From Myxococcota bacterium (GTDB lineage: Bacteria > Myxococcota_A > Polyangia > JAAYKL01): a DNA stretch of 39,928 nucleotides. Below the pieces are notes generated by a model. That model did no database searches. It saw nothing but the letters and a program-made list of their open reading frames with translations, and was not told where the DNA came from. The first letter of the stretch is position 1; each line of letters opens with the position of its first letter. This document shows positions 29,441 through 39,928 of this stretch, one piece after another. The translations under genes were made by a program, and so were the position numbers. Where the stretch lies: positions 1 to 39,928 of the forward strand of contig JASJCT010000061.1 in NCBI GenBank assembly GCA_030065855.1, in the 5' to 3' direction.

Positions 29441-29699
29441 TCGTTTAACTCCGCGGTTGTTGCTTTCTCGAAGAGAGACTTTTTTATCGACAGGACGGTA
29501 TTGCCCCGATGACTTATAGAGAAGCAAGAAACGAACCAGGCGAAGTCAATCAAGAATTGAGCGCTTTTTCAGCAGGTTTGTTCTTTGTCTGCTTCCCATA
29601 AGTGGCTCATATTGTGCCATCTCACTCTGACTAATAGGGTCTTTTACCCGACACTGAAGACAGGAGAAAGCACTGACTTAGATCGTAACTTGCTGATTT

Positions 29700-29849
29700 T
29701 TACTCGAAAGGATCGGCTTTTGATTTCTGTGTCGGCGACTGCTGACAATCAGGTGCGAGTCATGTGGACACGCCCAGGCGCGGGAGAATAAACCGCTGCA
29801 GGGCGAACCAGGCGCCGAAAATAGCGACAAAGAGCAGGATATCATCCAT
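29700..29849 (-). CDS. Small membrane protein, 29 residues, or 49-residue selenoprotein if TGA at 29760-29762 is read as Sec
   Basis: ATG at 29849 is preceded by GAGGAGG seven bases upstream, overlapping the end of the DUF302 gene 12 bases away. The first 29 residues are MDDILLFVAIFGAWFALQRF then ILPRLGVST, a single membrane helix with a short basic end. The frame then meets TGA (29760-29762) and continues open for 19 more codons (LAPDCQQSPTQKSKADPFE) to TAA at 29700, placing a Cys five residues after the TGA. Downstream RNA can fold UGUC-A-GC-[AGUC]-GC-C-GACA (29747-29730), with the loop 19 nt from the UGA and G at its second position, as bacterial SECIS elements require. Selenocysteine is a hypothesis; a plain 29-residue protein is the alternative. 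Confidence 0.5.
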
Positions 29850-29861
29850 CTAAGGGCCTCC

Positions 29862-30260
29862 TCAGAGGGACGCTGCAACCCGTTGCAGGTGCGCATCCAC
29901 ATCCCCGGCGATATCTGCCAGGGCCGGGTTCTCTACCACTTTAAACATCTCCCTCGGGTTGGCAATGGATACGGTAACTGTGCTGTCGTCCTCTTCAAAA
30001 ACAATGACATTGCACGGTAGCAGCAGACCAATGGGCAGCTCGGTTGAGAGAGCGCGATGGGCCAGCGGCGGATTGCACGCCCCTAGGATTTTGTACTGCC
30101 TAAAATCCACATCCAGCTTTTTCTTGAGCGTGTTTTTGACATCGATCTCTGTAAGTACTCCGAATCCCTCTTCTTTTAACGCAGCCCCAACTTTTTCCAC
30201 TGCCTCGTCAAATGCCACGTTACCCAGATTTTTAGTGTATCCATAGGTTGTTTCGGTCAT
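29862..30260 (-). CDS. DUF302 family protein
   Basis: A 132-residue protein from the ATG at 30260, which has AAAGGAG seven bases upstream. It matches DUF302 along its length: FDEAVEKVGAALKEEGFGVLTEIDV at the start, then the signature ILGACNPPLAHRALS and LLLPCNVIVFE, with the two conserved Cys, and a closing acidic helix. The family is found in many bacteria, often near thiol or sulfur metabolism genes, but its biochemical role is not established. It lies 69 bases after the FmdB-type gene and 12 bases before the tiny membrane protein gene, in a four-gene minus-strand operon. Confidence 0.9.
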   Translation of the reverse strand: MTETTYGYTKNLGNVAFDEAVEKVGAALKEEGFGVLTEIDVKNTLKKKLDVDFRQYKILGACNPPLAHRALSTELPIGLLLPCNVIVFEEDDSTVTVSIANPREMFKVVENPALADIAGDVDAHLQRVAASL

Positions 30261-30329
30261 CACGGGTCTCCTTTCCCCAGTGCATGTCTTCATTGCGTTA
30301 CCTGTCCTACGGACAGGGGGTTAAACCCC

Positions 30330-30536
30330 TCACCCTCCGGTGGGTGTGCAGCCAGAGCTGCCAAAGCCAGAGCCAGCATTAAACCCTCTGCTGCTCGATC
30401 CTACAGAGAAACCTGAGAGCAGCTTCCTTGCCGGTCGTTCGCATTTGGGGCAAGTGATTTCCTCACTATCTTCGGCACGTTGGATAACTTCGAACTGCTC
30501 TTCGCAGCTGTCGCATCTGAATTCGTAAAGCGGCAT
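30330..30536 (-). CDS. FmdB-type zinc ribbon protein
   Basis: A 68-residue protein beginning MPLYEFRCDSCEEQFEV, the FmdB/CxxC_CxxC_SSSS start, with a second pair CPKCERPARKLLSGF completing a four-Cys zinc ribbon, and a Gly/Ser-rich tail. Such proteins are described as putative regulators, but their function is poorly known. The ATG at 30536 has AGGAGG 13 bases upstream, a wide spacing. Its first 136 bases overlap the end of the thioredoxin-like gene in another frame, which is unusual. It is in the operon with the DUF302 gene. Confidence 0.87.
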   Translation of the reverse strand: MPLYEFRCDSCEEQFEVIQRAEDSEEITCPKCERPARKLLSGFSVGSSSRGFNAGSGFGSSGCTPTGG

Positions 30537-31018
30537 GATGTCTGTCTTTCCTCCTGTGGACGATAGCCCGTGGGTAGCGATCCCACACCCGGGCACACCT
30601 CGTTGGTCAGCACGCTGAGCGCCTGCCTAAGGGTTGATTCGGGTTGTGCACCAACGAGTCGCGCCGTTTCTTCATGTTTTTCGTCAACAAACACATAAGT
30701 GGGCAGTCCCGCCACCCGATACATACCCAAGTACTTCTCATTTCGTTGTTCTGCAACATCAATCACGTCTACTAGAACGCCTTTTTCACCGCATTCAGCA
30801 GCGATTTGTTGCACGAGCGGCTTCATCCGAGTGCATGCCGAGCAATAGCTCGCGTGCAGGGCGATCATGCGCGGCTTATCTTTAGACGGATTGACCGCCG
30901 ATACCCCTGATACATCTGTTTTACTCGACAACCGGTGCGACGTGACGCTTTCACCCAGGTCCTTTGAGCAAGCAGATACAATAAACAAGAGCGCTAGGAG
31001 TATCGTTGCCAATTTCAT
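30401..31018 (-). CDS. Thioredoxin-like lipoprotein
   Basis: A 205-residue exported lipoprotein: signal MKLATILLALLFIVSAC with lipidated Cys17, then a thioredoxin fold with the active site Cys59-x2-Cys62 (HASYCSACTRMK) and the cis-Pro loop GLPTYVF. It would reduce or exchange disulfides outside the inner membrane. CGGAG lies about seven bases before the ATG. The thioredoxin fold ends near residue 140 (ALSVLTNEV); the last 45 residues lie in a frame that overlaps the FmdB-type gene and do not look like protein sequence. A natural or sequencing frameshift, or a recent loss of the original stop, may have lengthened it. First gene of the redox operon. Confidence 0.8.
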   Translation of the reverse strand: MKLATILLALLFIVSACSKDLGESVTSHRLSSKTDVSGVSAVNPSKDKPRMIALHASYCSACTRMKPLVQQIAAECGEKGVLVDVIDVAEQRNEKYLGMYRVAGLPTYVFVDEKHEETARLVGAQPESTLRQALSVLTNEVCPGVGSLPTGYRPQEERQTSCRFTNSDATAAKSSSKLSNVPKIVRKSLAPNANDRQGSCSQVSL

Positions 31019-31304
31019 AAAGTGCTCCGCTTCTCTAACCTCTCAGCGCCCCAACATCCAAACAGTGGTTGAGATGCTGGCTCGGTCTGTAGGCGACCAT
31101 CTAACCAAAAGAGCCGCCCAAAGGCGTGGTGGTGTCAAAAGCTGCATCAAAGGACGGGAGTGGCTATAGATAAAACTGCGCAAGAAGCTGTTGCCCGCCC
31201 AGGAGATTTAGAGGTATTAAGGGATCAAAATATCGCGCGGTTACAGTCTAACGAGAATACATGGCTGGGAAATGAGACCGCTTGGATCGGAAAGACTGAA
31301 AAAT

Positions 31305-34288
<2,984 letters not shown>

Positions 34289-34307
<19 letters not shown>

Positions 34308-35494
34308 CGTGTTTGGGCGTCGTCGTGCTCCTGGGATGCGGTGGGCATGCAGTCCAGCCCGAGGACACACACCTGCCTGACGATAAGGTAGATATCACCC
34401 CCTGGTCCGATCACTTTGGCGGCCCAATTACGCATGACCAACCATTGGGTCGAGAGGCTATCGTATGGCGAGATATCTCCTCGCGGATGTCGATAAGTTG
34501 CGCCTATGACCCTCGCCTCGCAAGGGCGGCCCATGAGTATGCATCGGCATTATCGGCTGATTTATCCGTGTCTGAATACGGGGATTTGGATCGGCTTCGC
34601 CATGTCGTGTTAAAAGCCGGCGTGCCAGACTACGCCATGGAAATGTTCGTTGCCGACGTCGACCCGGCGGGTATCGCATCCCTCGTGGCCCTCATGACAA
34701 GAAGTAAGGCAACTTGGACCCATTGTGGGCTCGCAGTCAGTACCTCTGAGACTGGCACGCACGTTGTTTTGATACGGATAAACCACATCGTCGCGCTCAG
34801 TCCTTTTCCAACCCGGGTCGCGCGTGGCTCTGAGATACGCCTTGTCGGAAAAATTGGAGACAGACGCGTTGCAACTGTTTCTCCCTATATCGGCCATCCC
34901 CAAGGCGACATATCTCGTTTGCCCGATGTGCCGGTCAGACCAAGCGGACAGTTTCAAATGCATATCTTTTTAAAAGATCCAGGCCGGACTGAGGTGGAGC
35001 TGCTCGTCGATAGGGGGCGCGGCCCAGAACCCGCCGTACTCGTGCCGATTTTCGTGGATACCGAACCAGATCCAAGGCCCATTGTGGCCCCCTCTGGTAT
35101 AGCTGAAAACGATCATTTGTCTCCGAATGTGTCCCTTTACCGATTCCTCAACACCGCGAGGATCAGAATGCGCCTCACGCCCCTTAAGCGGGATTCGCGG
35201 CTTGATGCGGTCGCTGAGGCACACAACTTGGAAATGATCGATAGGAGGTTTTTTGGCCACATATCCCCCTATCGCGGCACCCTGCGGGAGCGCCTGAAAC
35301 AAAATAACCTATCGCCTGCGGCATCGGCTGAAAACATTGCGCGAAGTCACAGCATTTTAAGAATTCACCGCAATTTAATGGCCAGCCCTTCGCACCGGAT
35401 TCACTTACTCGATGCCTCGTTTACCCATGTCGGTCTCGACGTTGCCCGAGATGGAGACGAGTGGGTGGCGACCCAAGTATTCGCGCGCTGGTAA
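34289..35494 (+). CDS. CAP-domain (SCP/PR1, YkwD-like) lipoprotein
   Basis: An exported lipoprotein of about 400 residues. The frame runs up to a TTG at 34256, inside secA, but a GTG at 34289 gives a proper signal ([16 protein letters not shown]) with the lipobox LLGC, so it still overlaps the secA stop by about 19 bases. The middle section is unrecognised. The C-terminal 120 residues are a CAP domain: [54 protein letters not shown] and [23 protein letters not shown] proteins are secreted and of varied or unknown function. The overlap with secA implies co-transcription and perhaps translational coupling. Confidence 0.85.
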
Positions 35495-35551
35495 CCAAAC
35501 ATTTCCCAGCATGTCATCTGAATGTTGAACAGTAAGGAGTAAAAAGAAATA

Positions 35552-36550
35552 ATGACATTTTCGAAGCCTAATTACACCAGAGAATCGGCCGTTGCCGTCA
35601 GCGCTGTTCGGGAAGCTGCTGTGTTGTGCCGATCCGTGCAGTCGGAAATAGGGCATGCAGTGATTCAAAAAGAGGACAAAAGTCCGGTCACTGTTGCTGA
35701 CTTCGGCAGCCAAGCCCTGATATGTAGAATGATTGGCAATGCGTTCCCAGAAGATCCGATCGTTGCAGAAGAAGACGCCCAGACCTTAAAAGATCCCCCA
35801 AACGAGGACTTGATCTCTGACCTTACCCGCCGCATCACTGCGATTCGACCCGGCGTTACGACGGATGAGATTTTATCTTGGATCGATCGGGGTAATGCGC
35901 GGGCATACACAGATCGCTTCTGGACGCTAGATCCCATCGACGGCACCAAGGGGTTTGTGCGCGGAGATCAATACGCCATTGCCATTGCATTGATTATCGG
36001 TGGTGAATTAACCGCTGCCGCCCTGGGGTGTCCGAACTTGCCCTTGGTAATGGAAGAGAAGACCCATGTGGGAGCCTGTTTCTTTGCGCTTCGGGGAGAG
36101 GGAACCCTGGCCATGCCCTTGGAAGGAAATAGTGCCCCTATGCGTGTGCGGATCAGCGATGTGACCGATACCAAGGCGATTCGATTCTGCGAGTCTTTTG
36201 AATCAGGTCATTCTTCCCACCAAGCCACAGGAAAAATCGCAGAGCGCCTTGGCATCGCTGCCGATCCCGTGCGCATGGATAGTCAGGTAAAATACGGTGT
36301 GGTTGCCTGTGGAGACGGGGATGCATACATGCGCTTGCCCAGGGGGGAGAGCTATCAGGAGAAAATCTGGGACCACGCCGCCGGCGCTCTCATCGTCAGC
36401 GAAGCTGGCGGACGCGTTACAGATATCCTCGGCAACCCCCTCGACTTTACCTACGGGCGGAAATTAACCAAAAACCGTGGGATCATTGCCACGAACGGGC
36501 ATGTTCACGATCAAATTCTAGATGCGATCCAAGGCTTGGGGATTGTCTAG
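35552..36550 (+). CDS. 3'(2'),5'-bisphosphate nucleotidase (HAL2/inositol monophosphatase family)
   Basis: A 332-residue cytoplasmic phosphatase that removes the 3'-phosphate from PAP, a by-product of sulfate activation. Metal and substrate motifs are KSPVTVAD (about 43-50), Glu-Glu-Asp 73-75 (VAEED), DPIDGTKGF (127-135) and WDHAAGALIVSEAGG near residue 275. The length and the spaced DPIDGT motif fit HAL2/SAL1-type enzymes better than inositol monophosphatase or the shorter CysQ. AAGGAG lies about 12 bases before the ATG. It begins 57 bases after the CAP-domain gene and may be the third gene of the secA transcript; its end faces the convergent TPR gene. Confidence 0.9.
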   Translation: MTFSKPNYTRESAVAVSAVREAAVLCRSVQSEIGHAVIQKEDKSPVTVADFGSQALICRMIGNAFPEDPIVAEEDAQTLKDPPNEDLISDLTRRITAIRPGVTTDEILSWIDRGNARAYTDRFWTLDPIDGTKGFVRGDQYAIAIALIIGGELTAAALGCPNLPLVMEEKTHVGACFFALRGEGTLAMPLEGNSAPMRVRISDVTDTKAIRFCESFESGHSSHQATGKIAERLGIAADPVRMDSQVKYGVVACGDGDAYMRLPRGESYQEKIWDHAAGALIVSEAGGRVTDILGNPLDFTYGRKLTKNRGIIATNGHVHDQILDAIQGLGIV

Positions 36551-36567
36551 AGTCGATTACAAGGTGG

Positions 36568-37404
36568 CTACTTTCGATGTGGATTCCGCTGCTTGCCACC
36601 CACGATATCACCTAACGTGCGGCCCACGCCTGACAGGATGCGTTCGTACCGCTCGCCGGCCAGTTTGCGAATGCGAGCGTCCATGTTGCGCAACCCGTCT
36701 CCGTACTTTAGGCGGTTTTCCGAGTAGAATTGGGCGGCTTTCTCACCGATAGAAAGCGCCCTATCTTTCCAGCCGATCGTTTCAAAGAGATCCATCGCCC
36801 GCTCAAAGGCGTCGGTAAAGCGCTCCTTTCCAGCAGCGATAAACTCCTCTTCGGCCTTTTCAAAATAGTCCACGTGTGCCGCATCCCCATTCCTAAGCGC
36901 CACGGTACCGCGATTAAAATAGATCTCTGCCAACCCGGCGTGGGCTCTCATGGTCTGCGTATTCTTTGCCAGGGCGGTTTTGAACGCCGCTTCTGCACCT
37001 TCCTCGTCTCCACTATCGATGCGGATGGCGCCCAAAGAGATGAACCCATCCAGGTAGCCCAGGTCGATGGCCTTGGTGATGGCGCCGATTGCTTTTTCCA
37101 GGTTTTTGAGGCGGTGATGGCAGCGGCTTATCACCTTATACGCGTCTATCTCGAGTTGCCTGCGCCGTGTAAATTCCAGCCCCGAAGTGGGCAGCATATC
37201 GATGATGAGGCGCCATACCGCGATCACACCGTTAAATCCCTCATCACGGGTTTCTGCGATTGTCTGCTCGGCTTCGTCGTCTTTTTTTATCAGCTTTACA
37301 CTGTCAAGTGTGGTCGCCCGGTCAAATATGGCATCTGCAATAAGCACCAGGCGCTCCACAGGTTGGCTGGTGTCAATCATTTCCTCGTTGGTATTTGTCT
37401 CCAT
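36568..37404 (-). CDS. TPR repeat protein, partner gene of PrkA
   Basis: A 278-residue protein, mostly helical, with tetratricopeptide-type repeats in the middle (for example KAIGAITKAIDLGYLDGFISLGAIRID, then DEEGAEAAFKTALAKNTQTMRAHAGLAEIYFNRG, about residues 100-185). No signal peptide or membrane segment is present, so it is likely a cytoplasmic scaffold. It follows prkA by 33 bases on the same strand, so the two are probably one operon. The usual PrkA neighbours YeaH and SpoVR are not seen in the window, though they could lie beyond its right edge. I do not know its function. Confidence 0.75.
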   Translation of the reverse strand: METNTNEEMIDTSQPVERLVLIADAIFDRATTLDSVKLIKKDDEAEQTIAETRDEGFNGVIAVWRLIIDMLPTSGLEFTRRRQLEIDAYKVISRCHHRLKNLEKAIGAITKAIDLGYLDGFISLGAIRIDSGDEEGAEAAFKTALAKNTQTMRAHAGLAEIYFNRGTVALRNGDAAHVDYFEKAEEEFIAAGKERFTDAFERAMDLFETIGWKDRALSIGEKAAQFYSENRLKYGDGLRNMDARIRKLAGERYERILSGVGRTLGDIVGGKQRNPHRK

Positions 37405-37437
37405 CTATCTGCGTCTCCCAATGCGCGATGATTTTAT

Positions 37438-39666
37438 TTATTTGTCAAACCGCTTGGAAAAAAGCTTGGCCAGGCCGACTTTTGCGCACTCGCGGCAGTA
37501 TCCTGCGTTTTGGATGAGGTTCTCGGCCAGTGCTTGGCCTGCGCGTTGATGCTCTGGTTCCAGGGATGTGTCTTCCTCATCGGTGAGCACCTCGAGGGCA
37601 TAACCGGCGATTTTGGCCACTTTTTGACGGTGCTCCTCAAAATAGGCCATCTCCAGGTGCCTCAGGTACTTGGGAAAGATAATACTTAAGTCGACCTTCT
37701 GACCCGGATGGTCGATCGCCCATGCAGCAATGCGAGATATGAATCCCTTGCGAAACTCGGCATTGTCACTTGTGATGCCGAGTTTTGTTTCCACTGACGC
37801 CATCATGGGCTCGTCTGGGTCTATATAATCGTTGGTCGTTGGATCGAGTACCTTTTCTCCCTTGACCGATTGACTGACGTGGTTGACATATTTTTCCATT
37901 AAGTCCATGTATTTGGATTCCTCGACCAGGCCGCTGGCAGTGCGGACATCAGCTTCCAAAGCATCCAGAATGCGATCTTCAATGAGCCCGACAAAGGCTT
38001 TGACGTCGTGATATCCTCCCTCTTGAATCTCGCGTTCGAGAAATGGGTGCTCCCGGACGAGGTCGCAGAGCGCGTCGATTTCCTCGAGGACTGCGAACGG
38101 AGAAAGGCAGGTGTATTTCTCACTGAGTGAAGCCTTGAGCAAGACCTGGCGGATAAGCCTGGGAGATGCGCCGTACCTGCCCTCATAGGACCAGGAGGCA
38201 GCGTCTTCCTGTCGCATATCTGCAATAGCATCCCTAAGTTCGGCTGCCTCGTCGTTGGATAGCCGCTCCGGTACAGATGCGTCTTCGTATAAGTCGGCTT
38301 TTTCTCCGGCCGTGAGCTTGGCGATGTGCTGTTTCAGTACCTCAGGGTAGGTGGCTGAATTTGGTTTGTGCAATCGCGTGAGCACGGCCCAATGGGCTGC
38401 GGCAATCACTGCGTGGGGAGCAACGTGCCGGTCGATATTGGGCACGAGCTGGTAGTCGTATATCTTTTGTTCGGTGCTCACCTGGGTGATGTAGGGCACT
38501 GGGATGAGGGACAGTCGATCCCTAAACGATGGATATTCGTGATGCTCCCGAAATGCCTCTAACATATCGTCATTGGTCGTGGCCAATAGGAGGGTGTTGA
38601 TCTTGAGAATGGCTTGGCCCAGCATCACCTCTCCGCTTTCGATGGTACTGAGCAGATACTTGAATGTGTCGAGGGGGCGCTTGAGCATGTCTTCGAACTC
38701 CACCACCCCGCCTGCACCGTCCGCCAGGGGACCGTAGGTCTCAAACAGGGTCATGTTCTGAAGATCAATGGGCAGTGCGCCCAGACTCCTGTCGCTGGTA
38801 ATTTGGCGCTGGGCTGCGTCCGCGGACATCTGGGGGCCGACAAGGACGATGCCCCGGCGATAGCGACGGGACATGACCCAGCGCTCCACCTGCACGTGGG
38901 CCAGTACTTTTTTGAGATCTCCGGAATGGGTCCGGGTCAGTGCGTCTGCCACTTGACGACATCGATGGCACAGGGAGGGTTCTAGAAAATGATCCGGGAT
39001 TTGGTAGTCCTTGCAGTCCGCGTCGTTGAGGACTTCTGTCATTATCTGCCGCCGGAAGTGAAGGGGGAGCAGCAATAGGGGGTGATCCCGCACTTCGCAT
39101 TCCAATGTGGCGTCGATATCATCGTCGTCCAAATGGGCAAAGCTCTCGATGTTATCCCGCTTTAGCCGCGCGCCAAAGCCAATGGTGCCGTGGGAGGTCT
39201 TTCGCGTGGGAAACACCCAGCGAAACCGGTAGAGGATGCCCTCTGGCAGCCGGGAATAATGATCGAGGCCGTTAAACAGGCATTTTACAAGCGTTGATTT
39301 TGCCGATCCATTGGGTCCATGGATCACCAGCAATCGATTGACCCGGCCGTCTCGCACCTGGCTAGCGATTGCCTCTCGCAATCTCGCCTGAGCATTTTCC
39401 TGGCCTACGAGACGATCGCTTGGGTCTGCGAACGCCTGATCGAAGATTTTGTACCGGGTTTCCCGACCCCAGGGTCGCTTTACGCGTTCGGTGCCAAAGT
39501 GATCGATGGCGTCCAATACGTAGCGTGCTGAATCCCTGAGGTGACGGGTTGGATCCTTGGCAAACTCGGTCAGGTATTCTGCGAATGAGAGCACGTTTCG
39601 CTGGTCGATATAGTCATCTCGAATGGCATCTGCAGCACTATTAAACTGATCGATTACATCGGTCAT
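37438..39666 (-). CDS. prkA: PrkA-type serine protein kinase (AAA+ domain)
   Basis: A 742-residue cytoplasmic protein. PrkA proteins have an N-terminal AAA+ domain and a C-terminal kinase-like region; this one has Walker A HGPNGSAKSTLVKCLFNG (about residues 115-132), an acidic Walker B-like GGVVEFEDMLKRPLDTF and an adjacent 'LATTNDDML' sensor stretch. The C-terminal part ends with 'YCRECAKVGLAKLF'. It is longer than the usual 630-690 residues. In other bacteria PrkA takes part in stress and stationary-phase responses. GGAGG lies about five bases before the ATG at 39666. It is followed on the same strand by the TPR gene. Confidence 0.92.
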   Translation of the reverse strand: MTDVIDQFNSAADAIRDDYIDQRNVLSFAEYLTEFAKDPTRHLRDSARYVLDAIDHFGTERVKRPWGRETRYKIFDQAFADPSDRLVGQENAQARLREAIASQVRDGRVNRLLVIHGPNGSAKSTLVKCLFNGLDHYSRLPEGILYRFRWVFPTRKTSHGTIGFGARLKRDNIESFAHLDDDDIDATLECEVRDHPLLLLPLHFRRQIMTEVLNDADCKDYQIPDHFLEPSLCHRCRQVADALTRTHSGDLKKVLAHVQVERWVMSRRYRRGIVLVGPQMSADAAQRQITSDRSLGALPIDLQNMTLFETYGPLADGAGGVVEFEDMLKRPLDTFKYLLSTIESGEVMLGQAILKINTLLLATTNDDMLEAFREHHEYPSFRDRLSLIPVPYITQVSTEQKIYDYQLVPNIDRHVAPHAVIAAAHWAVLTRLHKPNSATYPEVLKQHIAKLTAGEKADLYEDASVPERLSNDEAAELRDAIADMRQEDAASWSYEGRYGASPRLIRQVLLKASLSEKYTCLSPFAVLEEIDALCDLVREHPFLEREIQEGGYHDVKAFVGLIEDRILDALEADVRTASGLVEESKYMDLMEKYVNHVSQSVKGEKVLDPTTNDYIDPDEPMMASVETKLGITSDNAEFRKGFISRIAAWAIDHPGQKVDLSIIFPKYLRHLEMAYFEEHRQKVAKIAGYALEVLTDEEDTSLEPEHQRAGQALAENLIQNAGYCRECAKVGLAKLFSKRFDK

Positions 39667-39784
39667 ATGTCCCTCCGATAGTGATGACTATAAACTTACC
39701 ACGCGTTCGCGTCACTGCGAAAAAGCCGGCAATTAACGTTCTAGCACTACGGCTATGTTCAGTCTTCAATGACGGGTTGAAAGC

Positions 39785-39895
39785 CTCCCCCTTGAAAAAG
39801 GGCAATGGCATTCGGTTAAGGATTTTTGGGTGTTTTTATAGCGTAGGATCGCCAGAAAAGAATCCCCCTTGAAAAAGGGGGCAGGGGGATTTTCA
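39785..39895. repeat. Two direct copies of the CCCCCTTGAAAAAGGG repeat
   Basis: A short copy (39786-39802, TCCCCCTTGAAAAAGGGC) and a full copy (about 39861-39895, AATCCCCCTTGAAAAAGG then GGGCAGGGGGATTTTC) stand in the same orientation about 75 bases apart. The full copy matches the arms at 17040-17136. The last 260 bases of the window show no gene start. Confidence 0.85.
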
Positions 39896-39928
39896 ATTGT
39901 CCAAGCAATTGTTTTCAAAGGTAAAATT

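Noticed and set aside
31073..31169. Short plus-strand frame (MLARSVGDHLTKRAAQRRGG...) upstream of secA
   Set aside because: There is no Shine-Dalgarno, no recognisable family, and it is too short to support alone.

Overview
The window looks like a chromosomal segment from a free-living Gram-negative bacterium of a deltaproteobacterial type (Myxococcota, Bradymonadota or Desulfobacterota-like). This rests on several lipoproteins with acidic or Ser/Thr/Pro-rich linkers, a thrombospondin type-3/DUF1566 lipoprotein, a PrkA kinase, a molybdopterin oxidoreductase with an NrfD-type membrane subunit, and an integral-membrane glycosyltransferase of a type common in that group. No rRNA, tRNA, CRISPR array, transposase or phage gene was recognised. 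The lineage call is inference.

Layout. 1-2249 (+): a radical SAM/SPASM enzyme followed directly by a small protein with one membrane segment and an Asp/Thr-rich tail, a possible peptide- or protein-modification pair. 2264-3601 (-): a sodium:neurotransmitter-type symporter. 3662-4463 (+): three tandem 55-bp repeats that run into a two-domain TIGR04076-type gene, so that its start codon exists in three copies. 4513-4654: a hairpin and a long palindrome. 4911-6599 (+): an HhH plus phospholipase D-like protein. 6661-11007 (-): NrfD-like, ferredoxin-like and molybdopterin subunits of one redox complex. 11438-16854 (-): MobA, signal peptidase I, an M49-like lipoprotein and a secreted alpha/beta hydrolase. 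17168-19828 (-): a MalT-like LuxR regulator. 20047-23399: a short divergent SecA paralogue and, transcribed away from it, a double-GNAT protein, both in visibly GC-richer DNA. 23676-25055 (+): a HupE/UreJ-like membrane protein. 25060-29440 (-): an anchored lectin-like protein, a glycosyltransferase and a DUF1566 lipoprotein. 29700-31018 (-): a compact redox operon with a thioredoxin-like lipoprotein, an FmdB-type zinc ribbon, a DUF302 protein and a tiny membrane protein whose TGA may encode selenocysteine. 31305-36550 (+): canonical SecA, a CAP-domain lipoprotein and a 3'(2'),5'-bisphosphate nucleotidase. 36568-39666 (-): a TPR protein and PrkA kinase.

How the genes fit together. The Mo-enzyme genes and mobA (which makes the guanine dinucleotide form of the cofactor) share a strand and neighbourhood. 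Two SecA ATPases and a signal peptidase give the window an export theme, and many of the other genes encode exported or lipidated proteins. The points most worth a second look are the possible 49-residue selenoprotein, the radical SAM/acidic-tail pair, the repeated translation start at 3662-3826 and the second SecA.
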